Assembly (NCBI GenBank): GCA_003265975.1 | Contig: QFBU01000080.1 | Coordinates: 1 to 5,760, forward strand | Source of the DNA: Candidatus Marinamargulisbacteria bacterium SCGC AAA071-K20 | GTDB taxonomy: Bacteria; Margulisbacteria; Marinamargulisbacteria; GCA-2716485; AAA071-K20 | Length of the DNA stretch: 5,760 bases | Direction: 5' to 3' | Part shown: one piece after another, positions 1-5,241 of the stretch | Layout: each line of letters starts with the position of its first letter | Numbering within the stretch: the stretch's first letter is position 1 | Made by a program: the position numbers and the translations under genes | Notes under the pieces: generated by a model | Seen by the model: the letters and a program-made list of their open reading frames with translations, nothing else | What the model was told of the DNA's origin: nothing | Database searches by the model: none

Positions 1-544
1 GAGTGCCGATCAAAAAATATTGGGTAACTGCCCTAAGTGTGAAGACGGAAAAGTTTTTGAATCTAAAAAAGCATGGGGCTGTAGTAATTGGAAAGAAAAA
101 GAATGCAAATTTGCCATTTGGAAAGAACTAGCCGGAAAAACCATTACAGAAAAACAAGTAGAAACGCTATTTAAAAAGGGGATAACCTCAGTTATTAAGG
201 GCTTTAAAAGTAAGTCGGGGAACCCTTTTAACGCGGCCCTTAAGATACATGAAGGCGCTGTTGTGTTTGACTTCCAAAAAGAAGCGATTGGTACATGCCC
301 ACTTTGCCAGGGCGATATTGTAGAAACAGCAAAAGCTTTTTCGTGTGACAATTGGAAAACTACTGGCTGTAAATTTGCTATTTGGAAAGAAATTGCAAAG
401 AGAAAAATGAAAAAAGACGAAGCCATAAAGCTAATAAAAGACGGGAAGTTAGAAAAGGTGGAGGGCTTTAAAAGCAAAGCCGGTAAGCCATTTTCTGCTG
501 ACTTAGTTCTTTCTGGAGAACGTGTGGAGATGAAGTTTAACTAA
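1..544 (+). CDS. topB: DNA topoisomerase III, C-terminal zinc-ribbon repeats (5' end outside window)
   Basis: The reading frame is open to the left window edge, so this is the end of a longer gene. The TTG at 20-22 reads as an internal Leu in SADQKILGNCPKC. Two tandem repeats are visible, each CxxC, then about 12-13 residues, Cys-x7-Cys, CKFAIWKE, and a closing GFKSK-x-G-x-PF motif. Numbered from the TTG codon, the cysteines are 4, 7, 21, 29 and 93, 96, 109, 117. Repeat one spans roughly 29-250 and repeat two 296-535. This pattern is typical of the C-terminal repeat of type IA topoisomerase III (Toprim_Crpt family). In that family these modules follow the strand-passage core and are thought to help hold single-stranded DNA. 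The enzyme acts on DNA in the cytoplasm. The Toprim and catalytic Tyr regions are not in the window, so the gene name is inferred from this tail. The TAA stop overlaps the stop of the convergent gene by 4 bp. Confidence 0.82.
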   Translation, partial: SADQKILGNCPKCEDGKVFESKKAWGCSNWKEKECKFAIWKELAGKTITEKQVETLFKKGITSVIKGFKSKSGNPFNAALKIHEGAVVFDFQKEAIGTCPLCQGDIVETAKAFSCDNWKTTGCKFAIWKEIAKRKMKKDEAIKLIKDGKLEKVEGFKSKAGKPFSADLVLSGERVEMKFN

Positions 545-1275
545 TGTAAACGAAAACCTTGGTTTGATAGTTCAGGGGAAAAGTAACACGGTTCTATATA
601 TGTATTTTTTTTTGAACGTTTAGGCGGCTTAGCGTGGACCATTGAAGTAACTACATACGGTTTTACACTGTCTTGAGAAGACACTAAAATACTCAGCGCT
701 CTCTGGGTATACCTGGCTTTGCACTCGAAGAGTGATTCTATTGTTTTTATAGTTGGCTCTAAGAGAACGCTGTGTTCTACCCAGCTTGATCCAGGTACAA
801 ATACCAATTCACTAATCTCAATAGTGTGACTTTTTATGGTGTCTTTCATTTCTGTTATGCAGCTAGCCTCGGGATTTGAGCCAGGTAAATGAGCCAGTAA
901 AATTTCTCCTTTTGAACCAATAATCACTACGCCGCTACAGGCAGTCATATGTGTTGTATATAGTCCATTTTGAAGAGAGTTAGGCTCGTATTTAGTCCAG
1001 CCCATTTCAACGGTTTTAACATGTTTTACCTTTATCTTCTGAGCTAATGTAGGGCAGTTGTATGGAAGTAATTCTTCTGATTGAGGTGTGGAAGTTATTT
1101 GGATTGACTCGTTAGAGTTGAAGTAGTGTATAAAAGAGACAGCAGAGCTTGTGATTTTTAAGGCTAAGATTGAGTAGATCATAAGGATCGAACTGGAGAG
1201 CTTCTTAATCATTGAAGGGAGTGTGTTTTTAAAAGTAAATCGATTAGTTTTCGGTATTGAAATTATTTTCTTCAT
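541..1275 (-). CDS. Membrane-anchored or exported protein with CheD/CNF1-like Thr-Cys-His arrangement
   Basis: This 244-residue protein has a Lys/Arg-rich start (residues 2-25), then one hydrophobic segment (about 26-50). It is a signal anchor or long signal peptide, which places the rest outside the cytoplasm. In the middle I see T107-x5-C113-x15-H129 within TACSGVVIIGSKGEILLAH. A Cys at the start of a hydrophobic strand, a Thr six residues before it and a His on the next strand match the layout of the papain-like deamidase fold shared by CheD (T21/C27/H44 in Thermotoga), CNF1 and BLF1. Function is therefore only suggested: glutamine deamidation or a related thiol reaction. Cysteines 74, 139, 185 and 230 could form disulfides if exported. 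The start is fixed by AGGAGGTT 7 bases before the ATG; Met22 has no ribosome site. The gene lies 59 bp behind 1335-2495 on the same strand and is probably cotranscribed. A run of nine A bases lies near its 3' end. Confidence 0.75.
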   Translation of the reverse strand: MKKIISIPKTNRFTFKNTLPSMIKKLSSSILMIYSILALKITSSAVSFIHYFNSNESIQITSTPQSEELLPYNCPTLAQKIKVKHVKTVEMGWTKYEPNSLQNGLYTTHMTACSGVVIIGSKGEILLAHLPGSNPEASCITEMKDTIKSHTIEISELVFVPGSSWVEHSVLLEPTIKTIESLFECKARYTQRALSILVSSQDSVKPYVVTSMVHAKPPKRSKKNTYIEPCYFSPELSNQGFRLH

Positions 1276-1280
1276 AGCTC

Positions 1281-1306
1281 AACCTCCTGTTTCCTATAGA
1301 GGAGTT
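1281..1306 (-). promoter_or_regulatory. Strong Shine-Dalgarno inside a possible stem-loop
   Basis: On the minus strand AGGAGGTT (1281-1288) precedes the ATG at 1275 by 7 bases, a near-ideal ribosome site that decides the start of the 541-1275 gene. Eighteen bases upstream, AACTCCT (1300-1306) can pair with it: CTCCT with AGGAG, then AA with TT across a one-base bulge, closing an 11-base loop. The ribosome site is plain in the sequence. The masking stem is inference, and its stability was not computed. Confidence 0.6.
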
Positions 1307-1334
1307 ATCGTTTTATTGAAAGAGAAATTTCAGT

Positions 1335-2495
1335 TTATTGAATGTTGCTATCATTTCTATAATAAGCGTAAATAATCGTTTGAGCCATCTGTGCAGGGCC
1401 TTGTCGTTTGGCTTCCCATGCTTCAAAGTCTCCAGCATTTTGAAAGCTATTATGTAAACTAACCAACGACTCGATACGTAAATAACGTGGTTTTTCTTCT
1501 AATACAATAACCGTGTTTTTATCTACTGTTGTATTTCCAGACTCACTTAGAATATGTTCATAAAAATTTCGTCCCTGACCATTTTGCCAATAGGTAATGG
1601 TTCTTTCTGCAATAAGTTCTCCCACTTTTACAGAGCCAACGGGCGCTTTTTTCTTAAATCCATAGACCCCTTTTAGTAGTGTGGGTTGGAGCCCAACGCC
1701 CATAGGTGCTCTTGTGTAATCTACTCTATATTTACCTAGGAAATTAGTGATTACAGACGGTGCAAACTCAACAAGTATACCTGTTCTAATGCCTTCATCT
1801 TCGACATATTCATACAATAACCCTGCTCGATAGCCTTTCATTTGCCAGCCAATGTGCATGCTATATCCAAAACTACTTAAACCAAGTGGATGGACTCGGT
1901 TTGCAAGTCGGCCTACTCTTGCTTCTATATCAAGCCGTTTAAAATCTGGTCGGTAAAATATATATTCTTGAATGGCGTTAATGTTTTGGTAAGGAGTGTC
2001 TACCCACAAAATTCCTGTATAGTGTAGTCCAATCTTTTTATACATGAATTCATTGGCGAAAATCACCCCTTTATAGGCTGTAAATTGGCCAAGCCTGAGG
2101 TCTTCAATGCCTGGAACTTGGTCGTACATAGAAATAATATCAGGGGCGGGAAAACGAAGATATCTGGTTTGACCAGCTTTTACACTGAAGGAAAATTGAG
2201 TAGGCCCTTTTTTCCAAAATCCAAACTTTTCTAAGTACAGTTCATCTACGTAGGGTTCAAATTGATCAAGTCCTTCAAATGACCGATTAGTACGAAGTAG
2301 CGCATTTGCTCGGTAGCCAGGCGCTATATAGGTCGTATTTTGAATTTGAACATTACGAAATACAATGTGGTCGCTCCAAAAGTGGGTGCCTATACTTAAG
2401 TCCCAATGCCCATTAAATGGGCCTAGGTTTGTATTGGACCATTGTGAATAAATTAACAATGGAAAAAGAAGGAAAAGGTATAAGACTCGTTTCAT
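1335..2495 (-). CDS. Predicted secreted or outer-membrane beta-barrel protein, family not recognised
   Basis: The 386-residue product starts with a classical signal peptide: MKR, then a hydrophobic core LYLFLLFPLLIYS, with cleavage likely near residues 17-18. There is no lipobox Cys. The mature part contains no cysteine, is rich in Tyr, Phe and Trp, and has many short alternating polar and aromatic stretches (for example QEYIFYRPDF, AGLLYEYVED, QTIIYAYYRN). This fits an outer-membrane beta-barrel or a beta-rich surface protein. I do not recognise the family and assign no substrate. The ATG at 2493-2495 is preferred because it begins the signal peptide. The frame extends up to a TTG at 2529-2531, but the extra residues (RRIKSTCYTFN) would put a long polar stretch before the signal core and would overlap the promoter. 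The gene heads a probable two-gene unit with 541-1275. Confidence 0.8.
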   Translation of the reverse strand: MKRVLYLFLLFPLLIYSQWSNTNLGPFNGHWDLSIGTHFWSDHIVFRNVQIQNTTYIAPGYRANALLRTNRSFEGLDQFEPYVDELYLEKFGFWKKGPTQFSFSVKAGQTRYLRFPAPDIISMYDQVPGIEDLRLGQFTAYKGVIFANEFMYKKIGLHYTGILWVDTPYQNINAIQEYIFYRPDFKRLDIEARVGRLANRVHPLGLSSFGYSMHIGWQMKGYRAGLLYEYVEDEGIRTGILVEFAPSVITNFLGKYRVDYTRAPMGVGLQPTLLKGVYGFKKKAPVGSVKVGELIAERTITYWQNGQGRNFYEHILSESGNTTVDKNTVIVLEEKPRYLRIESLVSLHNSFQNAGDFEAWEAKRQGPAQMAQTIIYAYYRNDSNIQ

Positions 2496-2501
2496 ATTAA
2501 A

Positions 2502-2531
2502 AGTATAGCAAGTGGACTTGATCCTCCTCAA
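2502..2531 (-). promoter_or_regulatory. Extended -10 promoter for the 1335-2495 gene
   Basis: On the minus strand TGC-TATACT (-10 at 2502-2507) is a five-of-six match with an extended TGn element. TTGAGG (2526-2531), 18 bases upstream, is a partial -35. Exactly six bases separate the -10 from the ATG at 2495, so the expected transcription start falls on or next to the A of the ATG. That predicts a leaderless mRNA. An AGGAGG at 2523-2528 lies 27 bases from the ATG, too far to serve as its ribosome site. Confidence 0.6.
2509..2520. repeat. Small inverted repeat in the promoter spacer
   Basis: CAAGT-GG-ACTTG has 5-bp perfect arms around a 2-base centre. It sits between the proposed -35 and -10 elements of the 1335-2495 gene, where a bound repressor would block polymerase. 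It is short enough to arise by chance. Confidence 0.35.
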
Positions 2532-2774
2532 GGGCCCTCATGTTTAAATTGGATATTGTCGGATGTCTTGTTAGGAGAGGCATAATTATGACTATAAAAC
2601 TTAAAAATTATCAACACAATCAGAATATAATGATCATTCTTCTGCTAGTGGAGGTATATCCAGTAATAATTCAACAAGTTCTAGGATTTGATTTTCCTGC
2701 TATATATTTAACCAAATGGTTAAACAAAAAAACTTAGATCATATAGTTCAGGCACTATCTAAGCAAACTAGGCG

Positions 2775-2803
2775 TCAAATAATTCATCAAATAATTCATC
2801 AAA
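2775..2803 (+). repeat. 12-bp tandem repeat, 2.4 copies
   Basis: TCAAATAATTCA occurs at 2775-2786 and 2787-2798, followed by a partial TCAAA. In one plus-strand frame it encodes SNNS-SNNS, so it looks like a linker repeat within the decayed gene around it. Twelve is a multiple of three, as expected for repeat growth under coding constraint. Confidence 0.75.
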
Positions 2804-2901
2804 AGACAATAGTGTGGCAAGAACACCTAATACTTCATGGCCATTTATGGTGCTGGTATCAGCAAGACTAAAAAATGTAGCTACAGACGCCACTGTCCCA
2901 G

Positions 2902-2917
2902 CAACTATTAATAGTTG
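2902..2917. promoter_or_regulatory. Perfect 16-bp palindrome, possible operator
   Basis: CAACTATT-AATAGTTG is a perfect palindrome with no spacer, overlapping the end of the decayed gene. TATAGT (2927-2932), a five-of-six -10 match, begins ten bases downstream on the plus strand, pointing toward the methyltransferase gene. Placement and symmetry suggest a dimeric regulator site. No regulator is identified and no good -35 is seen. Confidence 0.35.
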
Positions 2918-2918
2918 A

Positions 2919-3063
2919 AACTAAGTTATAGTGTTATCAAAAACTAAATCTTTTCGTTAAAATGCTGTTTCTTTAAAAATAAAAGAAACTTTGTCTATGT
3001 ACCTTCTTTAAAAATAGAGGTAAATTTAGAGTCTGAAACAATAGACATAAAGGTAATAAAAAG
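2919..3063 (+). other. AT-rich leader of the methyltransferase gene with hairpin and direct repeat
   Basis: This non-coding stretch holds an inverted repeat GTTTCTTT (2967-2974) / AAAGAAAC (2982-2989) with a 7-base loop. TTCTTTAAAAATA occurs twice, at 2969-2981 and 3004-3016. The hairpin has only two G/C pairs and no proper T run after it, so it is not a convincing terminator. The ribosome site before the ATG at 3064 is modest: AAGG (3050-3053) with 10 bases of spacing. A promoter must lie here or just upstream, but I cannot place it firmly. Confidence 0.4.
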
Positions 3064-4179
3064 ATGATCACATTAATTGCAACGGTTGCCATGGGCCTAG
3101 AGTCGGTACTTTCGAGAGAACTTAAAAACTTAGGATATGAAAATCTAAGAGTAGATAACGGAAAAATTGAGTTTGATGCCGAGCTTCAGGATATTTGTAA
3201 AACGAATCTCTGGTTAAGAACGGCCGGTCGTATATTCTTAAAAATTGCAGAATTTAAAGCCACAACCTTTGACGAACTTTTCGAAAAAACAAAAAAATTA
3301 CATTGGAGTGACTGGATTGGAAAAGACGATTATTTTCCTGTGACCAAAGTTTCATCCAGAAAATCAATCCTATTTAGCAAATCAGACTCACAAGCCATCG
3401 TTAATAAAGCCGTGGCTGAGTCTTTAAAAAAATCATATAAAGTAGACACTCTCCCTGAAACAGGTGGGGAGTTCCCTATTAGAATTCAAATTGAAAACGA
3501 CATGGTTGTCTTAAGCATAGACACCTCGGGTGATGGGCTACACAAGCGAGGATATAGGTCACATATGAACGCGGCTCCTCTCAGAGAAACTTTAGCGGCA
3601 GCCCTCATTTTATTAAGTAGATGGAATCCAGAAGAAGACGCATTAATGGACCCTATGTGTGGAACAGGCACGCTTTTAATTGAAGCTGGTTTAATTGCCA
3701 AAAATATTGCCCCGGGTCTAAAACGTAAGTTTATTTCTGAATATTGGAGAGCCTTGAGTCCAGAAATTTGGGAAAAAGAAAGAAGCCTAGCACGCGAACA
3801 AATTAAACATGATGTGAAACCAAGAATTTTAGGATCAGATATTGACTCTGGAGTACTGTCTATTGCCAGAGAGAATATTGCAATTGCAGGACTCGACGAC
3901 ATATTCGTTCAAACTTTAGACATGGAAGACTCTAGTTCACGGTATGAACGTGGAAAAGTGATTACAAATCCTCCTTATGGTGAGCGATTAGGTGACCGAG
4001 AAGACGCGGAGAAATTGTACAAAAAAATGGGTAAATCATTTAGAAAGAATTTTAAAGGCTGGCATTATTATGTACTAACGTCTAATGAAGAGTTTGAGAC
4101 GATGTTTGGTAAACGATGTACGAGAAAACGAAAGCTATTTAATGGAAGCATTCGTTGTGACTTCTATCATTATTATTGA
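3064..4179 (+). CDS. THUMP-domain class I SAM-dependent rRNA methyltransferase (YpsC/RlmL family)
   Basis: This 371-residue protein has the full order of the family. A ferredoxin-like and THUMP RNA-binding region covers about residues 1-155. The signature GLHKRGYRSH-x-APLRETLAAA follows at about 158-180. Then comes a Rossmann methyltransferase fold with motif I DPMCGTGTLLIEA (196-208), the acidic motif GSDID (257-261) and the catalytic NPPYGERLGD (302-311). The C-terminal KRKLFNGSIRC (355-365) is also typical. The length is close to the B. subtilis YpsC type, and the protein matches the N-terminal half of E. coli RlmL, which makes m2G2445 in 23S rRNA. The reaction is probably N2-methylation of a guanine in rRNA; the exact site is inferred. 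All key motifs are intact. The stop overlaps the convergent transporter stop by 7 bp. Only a weak ribosome site precedes the ATG. Confidence 0.93.
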   Translation: MITLIATVAMGLESVLSRELKNLGYENLRVDNGKIEFDAELQDICKTNLWLRTAGRIFLKIAEFKATTFDELFEKTKKLHWSDWIGKDDYFPVTKVSSRKSILFSKSDSQAIVNKAVAESLKKSYKVDTLPETGGEFPIRIQIENDMVVLSIDTSGDGLHKRGYRSHMNAAPLRETLAAALILLSRWNPEEDALMDPMCGTGTLLIEAGLIAKNIAPGLKRKFISEYWRALSPEIWEKERSLAREQIKHDVKPRILGSDIDSGVLSIARENIAIAGLDDIFVQTLDMEDSSSRYERGKVITNPPYGERLGDREDAEKLYKKMGKSFRKNFKGWHYYVLTSNEEFETMFGKRCTRKRKLFNGSIRCDFYHYY

Positions 4180-5012
4180 TAGATACTAATAACGCCTAAA
4201 GCGCCTAATACAACTGACACCCCAACGATAGAAAGCGGGTCAATAGACTCACCAAAAAACAAAATACCAGAAATATACATCAGTGGCACCAACAGCAGCA
4301 TTAAATTACTGGCAACACTGGCAGACGCATATTTAAACCCAATCGTCATACATAAATTACCTATAAAACCTACAACTCCCATACACAATACAATTAAACC
4401 TAAAGATAAGCTCGAAGGCATTACAAACTCTGGGATCATCCAAACGCCAGTGATAGCAGAAGACAGTCCATAATTGGCGAACATAATGGAGTTACTGCCA
4501 TGGTCACGTCTTAAGTCTTTTAGCGAAAGTAATACACCTGCATTAATAAATGAGGCTAAAAAAGCTAAAAGGTCAGGAACCGCCAATGCAAACAGATTTT
4601 CGGGTCGTAATACCAGCCATAAGCCAAAAAAAGCGATGGGGATGCTTATTTTTGTTTGCCATGTAGGGGAGTCTTTAAATAAAAATTTAGCAATAATAAG
4701 TACCCATAACGATGAACATTGGAAGATTAGAGAGACTTTTCCAGGGTCACCCAGTTTTAAGGCCCAAAAGTAACCAAACATAGCGGTAATTCCAAAAAAG
4801 GTCCTAAGTCCAATCAACCACCATCGTTTTACTTCAAAGTTGAATCTGCCAGATAAGAAAAATGGTAATAATAGTAGTGGTCCAAAAATGAATCTGACAA
4901 ACATTAGTTCAGAAACAGGCAGGAAAGCGGCTAAATATTTGGTGAGTGAATGGCTCACCATATAGCTTAAATTTGTGACCATTAAAAGGATTGGGCCTTT
5001 GTATTTTGACAT
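4173..5012 (-). CDS. EamA/DMT superfamily transporter
   Basis: This 279-residue inner-membrane protein has about ten hydrophobic helices (roughly 6-24, 36-53, 64-84, 93-111, 121-136, 147-165, 177-197, 203-223, 232-252, 260-277). They fall into two EamA halves, about 5-138 and 147-278. Family-like features are FVRFIFGPLLLLP in the first half, and KYASASVASNLMLLLVPLMY followed by GILFFGESIDPLSIVG in the second. The drug/metabolite transporter superfamily exports or exchanges small metabolites. Relatives include amino-acid exporters and S-adenosylmethionine uptake carriers, and the substrate cannot be read from the sequence. The gene appears complete. The ATG at 5010-5012 sits six bases after a TATAAT and has no Shine-Dalgarno site. 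The gene is convergent with the methyltransferase and divergent from the small gene at 5242. Confidence 0.9.
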   Translation of the reverse strand: MSKYKGPILLMVTNLSYMVSHSLTKYLAAFLPVSELMFVRFIFGPLLLLPFFLSGRFNFEVKRWWLIGLRTFFGITAMFGYFWALKLGDPGKVSLIFQCSSLWVLIIAKFLFKDSPTWQTKISIPIAFFGLWLVLRPENLFALAVPDLLAFLASFINAGVLLSLKDLRRDHGSNSIMFANYGLSSAITGVWMIPEFVMPSSLSLGLIVLCMGVVGFIGNLCMTIGFKYASASVASNLMLLLVPLMYISGILFFGESIDPLSIVGVSVVLGALGVISIYQ

Positions 5013-5018
5013 TTACCG

Positions 5019-5027
5019 ATTATAACA
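5019..5027 (-). promoter_or_regulatory. Extended -10 promoter for the transporter gene
   Basis: On the minus strand TGT-TATAAT (-10 at 5019-5024, TG at 5026-5027) is a perfect extended -10. There is no recognisable -35 at the usual spacing. Six bases (CGGTAA) lie between it and the ATG at 5012, so transcription should begin at or beside the start codon, giving a leaderless mRNA. Confidence 0.65.
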
Positions 5028-5073
5028 TGTCAAAAATAGACAGGCTGTTTGAAGATGTGTGAAATTAATAATA

Positions 5074-5089
5074 AATTATCACGATAATT
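5074..5089. promoter_or_regulatory. 16-bp palindrome in the divergent intergenic region
   Basis: AATTATC-AC-GATAATT has 7-bp perfect arms around a 2-base centre, fifty bases upstream of the transporter -10. Its form suits a dimeric helix-turn-helix regulator. No known operator class is claimed, and the AT-rich background raises the chance of coincidence. Confidence 0.35.
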
Positions 5090-5131
5090 AAGTAGTAGAA
5101 ACTTATTGTAATGGTGGTTTAGTGAATAAAT

Positions 5132-5160
5132 AAAAAAGAAAAAGCCCTGGGGGGGGACTT
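5132..5160 (-). terminator. Terminator-like hairpin with T tract, containing a C8 run
   Basis: Read on the minus strand, AAG-T-CCC, then loop CCCCCA, then GGG-CTT forms a six-pair stem with one bulged T. It is followed at once by a T-rich tract (TTT-C-TTTTTT). This is the shape of a Rho-independent terminator for leftward transcription. It would stop antisense reads leaving the small gene at 5242 before they reach the transporter promoter. The plus strand has no T run after the hairpin. The stem is short, so confidence is limited. Confidence 0.35.
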
Positions 5161-5241
5161 CATACAAGATAGAAAACGAATCAACACTCTTCCCTAAGAC
5201 ATAATCTCAAAGAAAATATAACTAATAGTTAAGGACTTACA

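Larger units (their letters stand above)
2588..2918 (+). pseudogene. Decayed Ser/Asn-rich small gene (several frame breaks)
   Basis: An ATG at 2588 follows AGGAG (2573-2577) and opens MTIKLKN. Coding-like sequence then continues only by changing frame: SSASGGISSNNSTSS (within 2605-2688), FDFPAIYLTKWLNKK (2687-2731), LDHIVQALSKQTRRQ (2734-2778) and SNNSSNNSSKDNS running to PATINS and a TGA at 2916-2918. Spliced together these would give about 110 residues, with two Ser/Asn linkers flanking a compact helical segment. Two of the breaks fall at A runs (A5 at 2603-2607, A7 at 2726-2732). The longest single-frame product from the ATG is only 49 residues, ending at 2737. Indels in a real former gene explain this best. 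Other explanations are assembly errors at homopolymers, a genuine 49-residue peptide, or chance. I recognise no family. Confidence 0.4.

Noticed and set aside
20..22. TTG as a real start for a short stand-alone zinc-ribbon protein
   Set aside because: The frame is open to the window edge, no ribosome site precedes it, and the family normally has these repeats at the end of topoisomerase III.
10..477. Open frame on the minus strand opposite the topoisomerase tail
   Set aside because: It mirrors a gene with strong zinc-ribbon motifs, has no ribosome site, and its Phe/Ser-rich product is what Lys/Glu-rich coding gives when read backwards.
464..481. GGCTTT/AAAGCC hairpin as a terminator for the minus-strand gene
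   Set aside because: No T run follows on either strand, and the bases encode the conserved GFKSK motif, which also occurs in the first repeat.
554..565. AAACC-TT-GGTTT as a terminator after the topoisomerase gene
   Set aside because: The arms are too close for a stable loop and no T run follows. The T9 run at 605-613 has no hairpin before it.
2529..2531. TTG start extending the secreted-protein gene by 12 residues
   Set aside because: It would place the promoter in the coding region and a polar extension before the signal peptide. The AGGAGG there lies inside that extension.
3486..3902. Open frame on the minus strand inside the methyltransferase gene
   Set aside because: It is opposite conserved motif I and the RNA-methyltransferase signature, with no ribosome site; it is a mirror frame.
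4474..4773. Open frame on the plus strand inside the transporter gene
   Set aside because: It lies opposite clear membrane helices, has no ribosome site, and its product shows no fold-like pattern.
5028..5033. TTGACA as the -35 of the transporter promoter
   Set aside because: It lies only four bases from the TATAAT, far short of the 16-18 needed. The extended TGn element is the better explanation.
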